A DNA stretch of 64,000 nucleotides from Acidobacteriota bacterium. GTDB taxonomy: Bacteria > Acidobacteriota > Terriglobia > Bryobacterales > UBA6623. The notes beneath the pieces are model-generated. The model had not been told where the DNA came from and searched no databases. It saw only the letters and a list, made by a program, of their open reading frames with translations. A program made the translations under genes and the position numbers. The DNA is taken from NCBI GenBank assembly GCA_027592785.1, contig JAQCLD010000006.1, positions 1 to 64,000 of the forward strand, read 5' to 3'. Positions 49,165-60,778 of the stretch are shown here, one piece after another (the stretch's first letter is position 1; the number at the start of each line of letters is the position of its first letter).

Positions 49165-49297
49165 GGTATATATACCGGTCCGTCTAGTGTCGTATCCGAT
49201 CAAGGTATATATACCCTGATCGGATACGACACTAACAACACTGGTATATATACCATAGTTGAAATCAACCTCAAGTTCCAACAGAGGTATATATACC
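49165..49297. promoter_or_regulatory. Four-copy array of palindrome GGTATATATACC upstream of abiEi-like gene
   Basis: Exact copies at 49165-49176, 49204-49215, 49243-49254, 49286-49297. Confidence 0.9.
49185..49234. repeat. 50-bp near-perfect palindrome centred on the second GGTATATATACC
   Basis: TAGTGTCGTATCCGATCA ... TGATCGGATACGACACTA (18-bp arms); one mismatched pair (a49203/c49216) around the core. Confidence 0.92.
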
Positions 49298-49328
49298 AAT
49301 CTTAGTATCTGAACTACAATGTCAGTAG

Positions 49329-50204
49329 ATGGCCCGCCGCGCTCCACTAGGCCTTGCCGTACAGCAGGTTGCGGCAGATTTTGACCAACTCCCGCAAACG
49401 GTCTTCTCCGGTCGCGCTCTGAACCAGCTTGTCGGAGAGCATGGCGCCGGCTGGCGGCTCCCGCCCCGTGAAGCTCCTATCGAACTCTTGCTTGAGAACA
49501 CCGCCCTGCGCGAGATCCAACTTGACTCGGTCAACCATCCCAACGTCGCCTCAGTCACCCGCTACGCCTGGGGTGAACCGGACGCCTTCGAGGTCGCCCT
49601 CTCGCTGAAAAAGAACGGCTACTTGTCGCACGGCAGCGCCGCCTTCCTCCACGGCCTCACCGACGAGCTGTCGAGCACCGCCTACTTGAACGTGGAGCAG
49701 AGCCCCAAGCCGAAGCCAGCCGGCCAACTAACCCAAGGAGGCATCGACCGGGCCTTCAGCGGCCAACAGCGGCAGTCGACAATGATTTACCGCTACGACG
49801 ACAGCCAGATTGTCATCCTCAACGGCAAAAATACGGGATTGCTCGAGGTCGGCGAGATCCTCTTCCAGGGTAAGAGCTACCTGGCCGCCAAACTGGAGCG
49901 GACCTTGATCGACATCGCCGTCCGGCCAGTTTACGCGGGCGGTGTCTATCAAGTGCTCGAAGCCTACCGCCGGGCGCGAGAGACGGTTTCCGTCGGCACG
50001 TTGCTGGCGACGTTGAAAAAACTCGACTACGCCTACCCCTATCACCAGGCGATCGGTTTCTATATGGAGCGGGCGGGTTACGAGTCTAAACTCTACGATC
50101 GGCTGAAGGCGCTTGGGATGGAGTTGGACTTCTACCTGGCCCACGGCAGCCGCGACCGCGAGTACTCATCAGACTGGCGGCTCTTCTACCCAAAGGGCTT
50201 GTAA
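49329..50204 (+). CDS. AbiEi-like type IV antitoxin / transcriptional regulator (291 aa)
   Basis: N-terminal wHTH-like region, [51 protein letters not shown]; next to an AbiEii-like gene. Confidence 0.8.
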   Translation: MARRAPLGLAVQQVAADFDQLPQTVFSGRALNQLVGEHGAGWRLPPREAPIELLLENTALREIQLDSVNHPNVASVTRYAWGEPDAFEVALSLKKNGYLSHGSAAFLHGLTDELSSTAYLNVEQSPKPKPAGQLTQGGIDRAFSGQQRQSTMIYRYDDSQIVILNGKNTGLLEVGEILFQGKSYLAAKLERTLIDIAVRPVYAGGVYQVLEAYRRARETVSVGTLLATLKKLDYAYPYHQAIGFYMERAGYESKLYDRLKALGMELDFYLAHGSRDREYSSDWRLFYPKGL

Positions 50205-51023
50205 GCGGTTGACCTGGCCAATCACAAGGTCGAAGTAGACATCGTATTCTTCTAGATCCGCAGCTACTGAGTTGACGACAGCCGGCCAGTCTGGTCTGTG
50301 AAACTCTCGATAGTCGCCAACCAAACGCAGCAGATCGAGGGGAACTTGCTTCACTGCAAAAACCTGTCTCAACAGCTCCAAATTTTCGGCGCTGGCGATG
50401 TCGATGTTCGTACTGGTCAGAACTAGATGAATGTCGTAGAAATCACGCGCCCGCGCTCGGCCGAGACCAAACTCGTATTCGCGCATCTGCTGGCAAATCG
50501 CCCGCAGCTTCTCCACCACCACCATCTCCAGGCTGTAAACGTAGATCGTGTAGTTTTCTAATTCGAACGACCGCTTACCTATCGTGTACTCGTTCTTGCT
50601 CAGGTCCACAGTGAAGACGCGACGTTGGCCAGGGCCTGTCGTTTCGACGTCTAGACTACGCTTCTCGGGACTCAGTCGTTGAAACTTCGATTTTTCGATG
50701 ATCTTGAAGCAGAGTTCGTAACCGCCCCACCAGGGCCGCACGTCCGGACCTTCCAAGCGAGGTTTTGGCTGTAGCCGTTCATCGAAGACAGCGTAGCCGT
50801 GCGAATCAAAGCGATCTCTTAGAGCACGAAAGATTCTGGTCCGCGAACGATCCAGGTCTTCAAAATCGGTCTCGAGAGAAAAATCAAGATCGAGCGATGC
50901 CCGCTTGCTGATCCCGTGTATCAAACTCAGGGCGTTGCCGCCTTTGAGGACCAACTGGTCGAGAAGTTCGTCGTCGGAGAAAAGCGCGACGATTGTGAGT
51001 CGCCGGATTTCTTCAAACGTCAT
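50169..51023 (-). CDS. AbiEii/AbiGii-like nucleotidyltransferase toxin (284 aa)
   Basis: [28 protein letters not shown] (GG/S and DxDxS NTase motif), [28 protein letters not shown]. Confidence 0.85.
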   Translation of the reverse strand: MTFEEIRRLTIVALFSDDELLDQLVLKGGNALSLIHGISKRASLDLDFSLETDFEDLDRSRTRIFRALRDRFDSHGYAVFDERLQPKPRLEGPDVRPWWGGYELCFKIIEKSKFQRLSPEKRSLDVETTGPGQRRVFTVDLSKNEYTIGKRSFELENYTIYVYSLEMVVVEKLRAICQQMREYEFGLGRARARDFYDIHLVLTSTNIDIASAENLELLRQVFAVKQVPLDLLRLVGDYREFHRPDWPAVVNSVAADLEEYDVYFDLVIGQVNRLQALWVEEPPV

Positions 51024-51041
51024 GGTCGGGCGTCTTCCGCC

Positions 51042-51770
51042 CTACTCCGCCGGGCCGCTGTAGGTCACTGTCAGCCGCGCGCCGTCTGCGGTGGTCGTTG
51101 CCGAGGCGGAGATTTAATACTCGGCCGACCGGCCCTGAACGCTCTCGACGGTGTTGCCGCCGCCGGAGAACGACGACCGGTTCGCTTCCAGGTCCAAGGC
51201 CTCCAACCGGCCTTCGTAGTAGCTCAACGACGCTGCCGCATCGTTAGTGGCGAAGCTGTAAATACCGCTGCGCTTGCCGTTCGAGGTTGCCGCATATCCG
51301 CCCACGTCGGTCTTCGCTCCCGGATACTCGCCCAGCCAACTGGGGACTTCGACCGCCGCGCCGGCGGCCCCTATAGACATGCTCGAACCATTGCTGCCCG
51401 TAATAGAGATCGGCCCGCCATCAGCTGAAGTGTTGGACTGAATCCGCACCTCCTCGCCCTCGCCGTCTTCGAAAACCAGCTCGCCTCTCTCCAGCTGCGA
51501 GTAGTTGACCGTCAGCTCTTTGCCCGTCGCCTTCTCGCGAATAGTGATCGTGCCGGCTTCCCGGTCGCTGTCCACAAGATCTAACTCGGGGTTGATCCGT
51601 ACGATGGCCTCGGCCGCCGCAGCAGCCGGGTTGTCGCCGACGAAGTCCGAGACGGTCTTGGCGGCAAAATATCCGCCGACGCTCACGACCACGATTCCAA
51701 TCAGCAGCAGTCCGCCGCAGCCAATCCCAATCCACGCTAGCGGGCTAAGGCCCTTCTTTTGTTCGGTCAT
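51042..51770 (-). pseudogene. Hypothetical membrane-anchored protein, in-frame TAA at 51114-51116 (218 aa + 23-codon open extension)
   Basis: N-terminal TM segment; ...VESVQGRSAEY*ISASATTTADGARLTVTYSGPAE*, the extension reads like the natural C-terminal beta-strands. Confidence 0.55.
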
Positions 51771-51858
51771 GAGTTTCTCTCCTGAGACAAGCAGATTAGC
51801 TTAATCGCCGACGACGCTGCTGCCGCGATCCCCTCCCCAGGCCCAGCGATCAGGTCGT

Positions 51859-51887
51859 TCGTCATAGTTTCGTCGCACTCCTGTAAC
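51859..51887 (+). promoter_or_regulatory. Pho-box-like repeat TCGTCAT-AGTT-TCGTCGC-ACTC-CTGTAAC
   Basis: Three 7-mers at 11-bp period, upstream of the DUF47 gene. Confidence 0.5.
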
Positions 51888-51917
51888 ATATAAAGCAATC
51901 GTCTTTCGGAGTCCCCT

Positions 51918-52613
51918 GTGCTGAACGATCTCCTAAAAATCTTTCGCTCTCAAGGCCCAGGCAAAGGCCTCCGGGAAGATTTGGATCAAATGATTCGCCA
52001 GAGCGCGGAACTCGTCGAGGTGGCCGGCGACGTCTATTTCCAACGAGGCGACAAGCACGGCGAGCCCCATGACATCGCCGCCGAAGACAAGAAGATCAAC
52101 AAGTTGCAGCGCCAGATCCGCAAAGACGCCCTGCTGCGCGCGGTGGCCAGCGAAGATGGTTTCGATCTGCCCTTCTGCCTGTCGCTCATGAACGTCGTCA
52201 AAGACGTCGAGAGGATCGGCGACTACGCCAAAGACGTCGCCAAGCTGGCTGAGAAGTCGACAGCTTCTGACGCGTCTTCCTACGATGGCCTAGCTCTCGA
52301 AGCCGAGAGGATCGGCATGCGCCTGGCCAAAATTCTCCAGGACTCGGATCAGCTTGAGGCAGTCAATCTGATCGAGGAAGGCAAGGATCTGAGGAAGCGG
52401 ATCAATACGGAACTGTTTGCCCACGTCGAATCCAGCGAACCCGGCGCCGGCCGCCATGTGCTGTGCCTGCAGTACTACCAGCGCATCGTCGGCCACATGA
52501 TGAACGTCCTGTCGACGATCGTGACTCCGCTGCACCGCATGGACTACACCGGCAAGCGCAGTCTGCTTCCTGAGGTCAAGGCGAAGCTCGGCGCGCCCAA
52601 CGCCGACAAGTAG
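51918..52613 (+). CDS. DUF47/PhoU-like protein
   Basis: Helical PhoU-like repeats (SLMNVVKDVERIGDYAKDVAKLAE); next to phosphate transport genes. Confidence 0.8.
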   Translation: MLNDLLKIFRSQGPGKGLREDLDQMIRQSAELVEVAGDVYFQRGDKHGEPHDIAAEDKKINKLQRQIRKDALLRAVASEDGFDLPFCLSLMNVVKDVERIGDYAKDVAKLAEKSTASDASSYDGLALEAERIGMRLAKILQDSDQLEAVNLIEEGKDLRKRINTELFAHVESSEPGAGRHVLCLQYYQRIVGHMMNVLSTIVTPLHRMDYTGKRSLLPEVKAKLGAPNADK

Positions 52614-52620
52614 ACGCTGC

Positions 52621-53910
52621 CTAGAACGAAGCGTCCCATTGGACGCGCACCCCGATTCGCGGCCCCAGATTACTGTCGACCGCTGCCAGCGAATAGCGGC
52701 TCACATCGACGGACAGCTTGTCGGCGTGTCCCTTGAAGAACCAGTTGGCGACAACTCCGGTTTCGTGGATGAGATCGTTTGACCGCCCTGTTTGGGGATC
52801 GACAAAGGCATACCGTCCCGCAAACTCTAACTGGCGGGGAATCTTGCTGTAGATCTCGTTGAAAAAGTAACCCGCCTGAACATAGCTGCCGCGCAAGTGG
52901 GTCTCGCTGGAGTTCACGTTGTCGATCACCAGCTTCCAGTGGAACTCTTGTTGCAATGAGAACCCTCGCTGCTTGTAGGCCGCCTCAGTCAGGTATTGGC
53001 GCAGCGAATATTGCCCGGGCGCTCCAGCCTGGAACCCGTCCATTTGGCCGCCGCCGCTGGACGAGAAGCGAGTGTAGCTGCTGCGATTACCGGTCGTCGC
53101 CACAGCCAGACTAAGGCGTGGATCCTTTTGCCGTTCTAAATCGCTTTGGGACAGGGATACCCCTCCGCCGAGTGGGTTCCACTGATATCGCGCCAACCAC
53201 ATCGGCGCGCCATCCGCTGCGTTCGTCGGTACCCGCCGATCGCGGAAGATGCCGCGGCCCTGGCCTGTGAAGACGCCCACAAAATACTGAGAATCCGCGA
53301 CAGATCCTTTTGCCAGCCGGCCAACTAGTTCGACTCCTTTCTGACGGTCAATCGTGAACTCGCGGTTGACGATCGACCGTTCGACAAACTGTTGCTTGCC
53401 CGACGAATCCATCCGCTCGCGACTGTAGTCGGCCTTCCACTGGCCAACGAGCAACTTCATCCACTCCGGGCCGACGTCGAAGCGCAAGTCGAGCAGATTG
53501 CCGCCTACTAGATCGTGCTCGTACTTGTACTCGATCCACGGAGCGGCGATATGACCCTCCATCTTGAAGCGGGCCCGGCGAAACTTAAGGTTCGATTCGT
53601 CCGCCTGACTTAGATGGCTTTCCTTGCGCGGCGCAGATTCGAACGGCGAGGTGAATCGCAGTTGTGAGCGCACGTTGACCTTGGCGCTGAAGGGTCCATC
53701 CTGCGAACCGAGCTGGAGTCCCGAGGAGCCGTAACGAAGCCACCTACTGGGCTCTTTGGCATCCTCGCCGCTATCGCCTGGGCGCAAAGCAGCCACAACC
53801 TCGGCTGCAGCCGATCCTGGTTCTGCCGCGGCAGGCATGCTGAATTGAGCAATGAGAAAAGCGCAGCCGAGCAGCTGTGCCCCGCGCCACATTAAAGTGG
53901 TCTTCATCAC
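52621..53910 (-). CDS. Phosphate-selective porin O/P-like outer-membrane protein
   Basis: FKMEGHIAAPWIEYKYEHDLVGGNLLDLRFDVGPEWMKLLVGQWKADYSRERMDSSGKQQFVERSIVN; C-terminal VRVQWDASF. Confidence 0.85.
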   Translation of the reverse strand: MMKTTLMWRGAQLLGCAFLIAQFSMPAAAEPGSAAAEVVAALRPGDSGEDAKEPSRWLRYGSSGLQLGSQDGPFSAKVNVRSQLRFTSPFESAPRKESHLSQADESNLKFRRARFKMEGHIAAPWIEYKYEHDLVGGNLLDLRFDVGPEWMKLLVGQWKADYSRERMDSSGKQQFVERSIVNREFTIDRQKGVELVGRLAKGSVADSQYFVGVFTGQGRGIFRDRRVPTNAADGAPMWLARYQWNPLGGGVSLSQSDLERQKDPRLSLAVATTGNRSSYTRFSSSGGGQMDGFQAGAPGQYSLRQYLTEAAYKQRGFSLQQEFHWKLVIDNVNSSETHLRGSYVQAGYFFNEIYSKIPRQLEFAGRYAFVDPQTGRSNDLIHETGVVANWFFKGHADKLSVDVSRYSLAAVDSNLGPRIGVRVQWDASF

Positions 53911-53967
53911 TACTGTTACGGTAAGCAGTCAACGGTTTAGATCAGGTAAAGGATCTGCGGTAAATTC

Positions 53968-53996
53968 GTGACTCTTTGTTTAAGGATTCGTTAAGG
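53968..53996 (-). promoter_or_regulatory. Pho-box-like repeat CCTTAAC-GAAT-CCTTAAA-CAAA-GAGTCAC
   Basis: 7-4-7-4-7 arrangement upstream of the porin start at 53910. Confidence 0.5.
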
Positions 53997-54006
53997 CTGT
54001 GCGGCT

Positions 54007-55173
54007 CTATCGCAAAAAAACCGCCACTAACGCCGGGGCGCCGTAGAACACGCTGCCGACATAGGCGAATGCCCGCGGCTTGGAGTGCGCGGCGACATCT
54101 GCCAAGCGCTCCGCCATCCGCAGCGGAATCTCGCGAATTGCCGGTATCGGGTAAATAATCGCAACACCGATGACGTTGAAGAGCAGATGTACGATGGCGA
54201 TCGTACATCCGGCCGCGGCATTCTCCCCCGAAACCGCCAGCGACGCGGCCAAGGCCGTTACCGTCGTGCCGATATTCGCTCCCAGAGTCACCGGGAAGGC
54301 TTGCCGAAGCGTCAGTACGCCGGCCGCCGCGAACGGGATCAGCAACGACGTCGTCACCGAACTCGACTGCACCATGACCGTAACCGCAATACCCACGATC
54401 ATCGCGGTGATGCCCCGGCCGCCCAGTGCCCGCTCGATCTTCTCTCCTGCCGTATGTCCTAACCATTTACGCAACGTCTTCACTAGCATCAGCAGCGATC
54501 CGATGATGAGCACTGCGCTCATGATTGCCAAGGCCGTGCCTTGCGCCGAGGCCGAACTGAACAGCGCCTCAGCCACCGTTGTCAGTTGATCCGACCCAGC
54601 TTTCATGGCTGTCTTGATCGGACTGTCGAACTTCAAGCCGCCCAGGCCCGCTAGGCTGCCCGCCAGCCGAGCCGAGATGGTCCCCAAGAATCCCGTCGCG
54701 ATTTCTAAGGGAAGCAGTATGGCGACGGTGATGAAGTTGAAAAAGTCATGGCACGTCGCAACAGCAAAGGCGCGGCGAAACTCCTTCGTCTCACCCATGT
54801 GCGCCAGCGCCACCAGCGTGTTCGTGACGGTCGTTCCGATATTGCTGCCCATAATCATCGGTATGGCATTCACAACAGGCAGCGGGTTTTCCGGCGCCGC
54901 GACCATGCCGACGACCATCGACGTCGTCACCGACGAACTTTGCACCAACGTCGTCGCCAAGATGCCCACCATCAGGCCCACGAAGGGATTCTCAGTCGCG
55001 CGGAAGAACGAGTCGAGCGTCCCGGAGCCCAACATGTGGAATCCGTCGCCGAACGCGCGTACGCCCACCAAGAACGCGAAAAGCATCGCCAGGACCTTGC
55101 CGACGGCCGCCAAGGTCTGCAACTTGCCGTCGGTTCGAGCGGTAGTGGGGGCTACTGGGCTAGTGGTACTCAT
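54007..55173 (-). CDS. Na/Pi cotransporter family protein (NptA-like)
   Basis: VGILATTLVQSSSVTTSMVVGM and VGIAVTVMVQSSSVTTSLLIPF, the duplicated QSSS motif. Confidence 0.93.
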   Translation of the reverse strand: MSTTSPVAPTTARTDGKLQTLAAVGKVLAMLFAFLVGVRAFGDGFHMLGSGTLDSFFRATENPFVGLMVGILATTLVQSSSVTTSMVVGMVAAPENPLPVVNAIPMIMGSNIGTTVTNTLVALAHMGETKEFRRAFAVATCHDFFNFITVAILLPLEIATGFLGTISARLAGSLAGLGGLKFDSPIKTAMKAGSDQLTTVAEALFSSASAQGTALAIMSAVLIIGSLLMLVKTLRKWLGHTAGEKIERALGGRGITAMIVGIAVTVMVQSSSVTTSLLIPFAAAGVLTLRQAFPVTLGANIGTTVTALAASLAVSGENAAAGCTIAIVHLLFNVIGVAIIYPIPAIREIPLRMAERLADVAAHSKPRAFAYVGSVFYGAPALVAVFLR

Positions 55174-55589
55174 TACATCAATTCCTCTTGCGTGGGCAGC
55201 GAGTCCTGCAACTTCACTTGAGCTTGGACGCGCCTGAGCAATTCGCGAATGCTGAACGGCTTCGGCAGATAGTCGTCTTGCGAAGAAAACCGGTAAGACC
55301 GCAGGTAAGTCTCTTTGGGGTGCGCGGTGACAAATAGAATCGGAATGCTTGCCGACGAAGGGCTCTGCCGAATCTGCCTGGCTAAATCCAGACCCGATCC
55401 GTCGGGCAGCATGAGATCGAGGATGACCAGGCTTGGAGTTCCGTCCTCAAGAACTTGTCGAGCGGAGCCAAGATCAGCCGTCAACTAGACCGCATAGCCG
55501 CTCCGGCCGAGGTTGTAGCCAATCAATGCGCGAAGATCGCCTCCATCCTCGACAACGAGGATCGCGGCCGGAAACGGTTGGTCTGACAT
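55173..55589 (-). pseudogene. Single-domain response regulator interrupted by in-frame TAG (55485-55487)
   Basis: MSDQPFPAAILVVEDGGDLRALIGYNLGRSGYAV*LTADLGSARQVLEDGTPSLVILDLMLPDGSGLDL...LFVTAHP...YLPKPFSIRELL; single reading frame across the stop. Confidence 0.85.
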
Positions 55590-55639
55590 GGGCCAGCCGG
55601 CAATACGCTCCGGCAAGCCTCGAATATAGCTACCGCAAC

Positions 55640-55657
55640 ATTTCAGTTCGGTTAAGA
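55640..55657 (-). promoter_or_regulatory. Pho-box-like repeat TCTTAAC-CGAA-CTGAAAT
   Basis: 7-4-7 repeat upstream of the receiver gene; similar to the site at 55684-55701. Confidence 0.45.
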
Positions 55658-55683
55658 GACGGGCAAGTTTCGACTGTAAAACT

Positions 55684-55701
55684 GTTACAGAACGATTAAG
55701 A
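55684..55701 (-). promoter_or_regulatory. Pho-box-like repeat TCTTAAT-CGTT-CTGTAAC
   Basis: 7-4-7 repeat upstream of the receiver gene. Confidence 0.45.
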
Positions 55702-55739
55702 GGAACCGCACGGCGGCAGGGAAGGGGGCAAGAACAACG

Positions 55740-56150
55740 TTAGCCGCGCGACTTTTCCCAGGCATCCAGTTTCGCCTTAGCCGCTGCTACGGCCGCTTCG
55801 GCGTCCTCGACATCCTCTTCCATCACGTGTTCTCCGAGAATGTCGCTGGCGCGCTGCAGGGCGATACGCGCACGTTCGACCTCGGCCGCATCCACCCAAC
55901 TGGCACTGGACGCCAGCACCCGAACACGGTGCGGCTGGGCTTCCAAAAAGCCGTCCACCAGAGCAATATGGCGCGGGACCCCGGCCTGCGTGAAGGTCAG
56001 CACGCCCGCGCCCAGCTCGGTCAGCAGGGGTGCATGACCAGGCAAGATGCCAATGTAGCCGTCCGAGGCAGGGGCTTGCACGTCATCCACTTCTTCGCTG
56101 ACGAGGGACCCTTCAGGGGACGCGACCTCAAGATGGAGCTTGTTGGCCAT
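55740..56150 (-). CDS. atpC: F1 ATP synthase subunit epsilon
   Basis: LHLEVASPEGSLVSEEVDDVQAPASDGYIGILPGHAPLLTELGAGVL. Confidence 0.96.
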   Translation of the reverse strand: MANKLHLEVASPEGSLVSEEVDDVQAPASDGYIGILPGHAPLLTELGAGVLTFTQAGVPRHIALVDGFLEAQPHRVRVLASSASWVDAAEVERARIALQRASDILGEHVMEEDVEDAEAAVAAAKAKLDAWEKSRG

Positions 56151-56156
56151 GGGACC

Positions 56157-58483
<2,327 letters not shown>

Positions 58484-60025
58484 TTAGCTAGCCTCGGGCG
58501 TCCCGATCTTGTGGCGCTGCACAAACGTCTTCTTGAAGTCGTTCAGCGTCGCTTCGACCTCTTTGACGATCTCGTCCGTAAGCGTCTTTGTCTCAGCGAT
58601 CTTCCCGAGCACGCTCGTTTCCTTGCGTTCCAGCGAATCAAACAATTCGCTTTCGAACTCGGCCAAGCTCTCGACCGGCAGATCGTCGACGAAGCCGTTG
58701 ACGCCCGCGTAGATGATCAGCACTTGCTTTTCCATCGACATCGGCGTGTACTGCTTCTGCTTGAGAATCTCAACCAGACGTCGACCACGATCCAACTGGC
58801 GCTGCGAGGACTTATCTAACTCAGACCCGAACTGCGCAAACGCTTCCAGGTCGCGGAACTGCGCCAAGTCAAGGCGTAGCGTACCAGCAGTCTTTTTCAT
58901 CGCCTTCGTCTGCGCGGCGCCGCCGACTCGGCTAACCGACAGTCCGACGTTGACGGCAGGTCGGATGTTCTTGTTGAACAAGTCCGACTCCAGGTAAATC
59001 TGTCCGTCCGTGATCGAGATGACGTTGGTCGGAATGTATGCCGAAACGTCGCCCGCCTGGGTCTCGATGAACGGTAAGGCCGTCAACGAACCGCCTCCCT
59101 TTTCGTCGCTCAGCTTCGCCGCGCGTTCCAGCAACCGGCTGTGCAAATAAAAGACGTCGCCGGGGTAGGCTTCGCGGCCTGGAGGACGGCGCAGCAGTAG
59201 CGAGATTTCGCGATAAGCGACTGCATGCTTCGAAAGATCGTCGTACACGCACAAAGCATGCTTGCCGTTGTCGCGGAAGTACTCGCCCATCGCACACCCG
59301 GCGTACGGCGCAAGATACTGCATGGGCGCCGGGTCAGAGGCCGATGCTACGACGATGATCGAGTACTCCATCGCGCCCGCTTCTTCGAGTGTGCGCACAA
59401 CTTGTGCAACCGTCGAGCGCTTCTGGCCAATAGCGACGTAGATGCAGACTAAGTCGCCGCCCTTCTGGTTGATGATCGTGTCGACAGCGATGGCGGTCTT
59501 GCCGGTCTGGCGATCGCCAATGATCAACTCCCGCTGTCCCCGGCCCACCGGCACCATCGCGTCGATTGCCTTCAGTCCCGTCTGCATCGGCTCGCTGACC
59601 GATTTGCGGTCGACCACGCCCGGCGCCATGCGCTCGATTGGAAAGAACGTATCGGTGTCGATCGGCCCCTTGCCGTCCAGCGGACGACCGAGCGCGTCAA
59701 CCACACGGCCGATCAACGCCTTGCCCACAGGCACCGAGATGATCTTGCCTGTTCGCCGCACCTCGTCGCCTTCGGTCAGCTGCGTGTAGTCGCCCAGCAG
59801 AACGGCGCCCACCTGATCCTCTTCGAGGTTCATGGCGATTCCCGCCACGTCGTGTGGGAACTGCAACATCTCACCTGCCATGACTTTCTCCAAGCCATGC
59901 AAACGAGCAATGCCGTCGCCCAACGAGATGATTGAGCCGACTTCCGCAACCTGAACCGCGCTGTCGTAGTTCTCGATTTGGTCGCGAATCAGCTTCGTGA
60001 TCTCTCCAGCGCTGATCTGAGCCAT
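58484..60025 (-). CDS. atpA: F1 ATP synthase subunit alpha
   Basis: [28 protein letters not shown]; corrected ATG 60025. Confidence 0.98.
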   Translation of the reverse strand: MAQISAGEITKLIRDQIENYDSAVQVAEVGSIISLGDGIARLHGLEKVMAGEMLQFPHDVAGIAMNLEEDQVGAVLLGDYTQLTEGDEVRRTGKIISVPVGKALIGRVVDALGRPLDGKGPIDTDTFFPIERMAPGVVDRKSVSEPMQTGLKAIDAMVPVGRGQRELIIGDRQTGKTAIAVDTIINQKGGDLVCIYVAIGQKRSTVAQVVRTLEEAGAMEYSIIVVASASDPAPMQYLAPYAGCAMGEYFRDNGKHALCVYDDLSKHAVAYREISLLLRRPPGREAYPGDVFYLHSRLLERAAKLSDEKGGGSLTALPFIETQAGDVSAYIPTNVISITDGQIYLESDLFNKNIRPAVNVGLSVSRVGGAAQTKAMKKTAGTLRLDLAQFRDLEAFAQFGSELDKSSQRQLDRGRRLVEILKQKQYTPMSMEKQVLIIYAGVNGFVDDLPVESLAEFESELFDSLERKETSVLGKIAETKTLTDEIVKEVEATLNDFKKTFVQRHKIGTPEAS

Positions 60026-60050
60026 AGAAACCTCTTGGTCTAGTGAATCC

Positions 60051-60602
60051 TTACAGACGGCCGGACATCGCCCGGTCGAGCACCTGCAACTGGGCCGACA
60101 CGGAGCCGTCATAGAGCTTCGAGCCCACTCTCACGACCACGCCGCCTAGCAGCGCCTCGTCCAGATGGAAAGATGCATGAATCTCGCGGCCGGTAAGCCG
60201 CTGGAACTTATCGATTACCGACGTGCGTTGGTCATCCAACAGCGCGGTCGACGAAGTGACGCTGATCCGGCTTATGCCCTGCTTTTCGTCGAACCATTTT
60301 TCAAAAGCAGTGATCAGCTCGGGCAACAGCGTGATCCGCCGGTTATCGAGCATGACGAATATCAAATTGCGGATCGACTTCGAGAAGCCAATGCGATCGC
60401 CGATCGTTTCCGCCAGACGCTTCTTGCTCTCGACATCGACCGAAGGCGCCGAAAACAACGTCCGCAGCTCCGGGGCCGCTTCAATCGTCCCCTGAAAATC
60501 GCGAAGCTGATTGAGCGCCGCTTCCGGCGTCGCATCCGCTTTGTCGCCGGATAGGACATCCGCGAGGGCCGTGGCGTAGCGACTAGCGATTGCGAGTGAC
60601 AT
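60051..60602 (-). CDS. atpH: F1 ATP synthase subunit delta
   Basis: [12 protein letters not shown]...[15 protein letters not shown]...ISRISVTSS...[29 protein letters not shown]. Confidence 0.94.
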   Translation of the reverse strand: MSLAIASRYATALADVLSGDKADATPEAALNQLRDFQGTIEAAPELRTLFSAPSVDVESKKRLAETIGDRIGFSKSIRNLIFVMLDNRRITLLPELITAFEKWFDEKQGISRISVTSSTALLDDQRTSVIDKFQRLTGREIHASFHLDEALLGGVVVRVGSKLYDGSVSAQLQVLDRAMSGRL

Positions 60603-60778
60603 AAACGTCCAGAAGCCGTCCTGCTTACAGTCCTAGTACACCTCGAAAGCCCGTGCCTCGAAGACCATTCAGTCACCTTGTGGTGGAGCGGACGTGCACC
60701 TACGAGGCGCAAGAACCTGAAGCTTCAAGCTATCACAGCCGATCCATAGATTCAACAAGGCCCGAGCGCGATAACTCG

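Noticed and set aside
49165-49297. Possible CRISPR array (4 repeats, 27-31 nt spacers)
   Set aside because: Repeats are only 12 bp and fully palindromic, the first two spacers are reverse complements over 18 bp, and there are no cas genes. Better explained as operators or a palindromic element.
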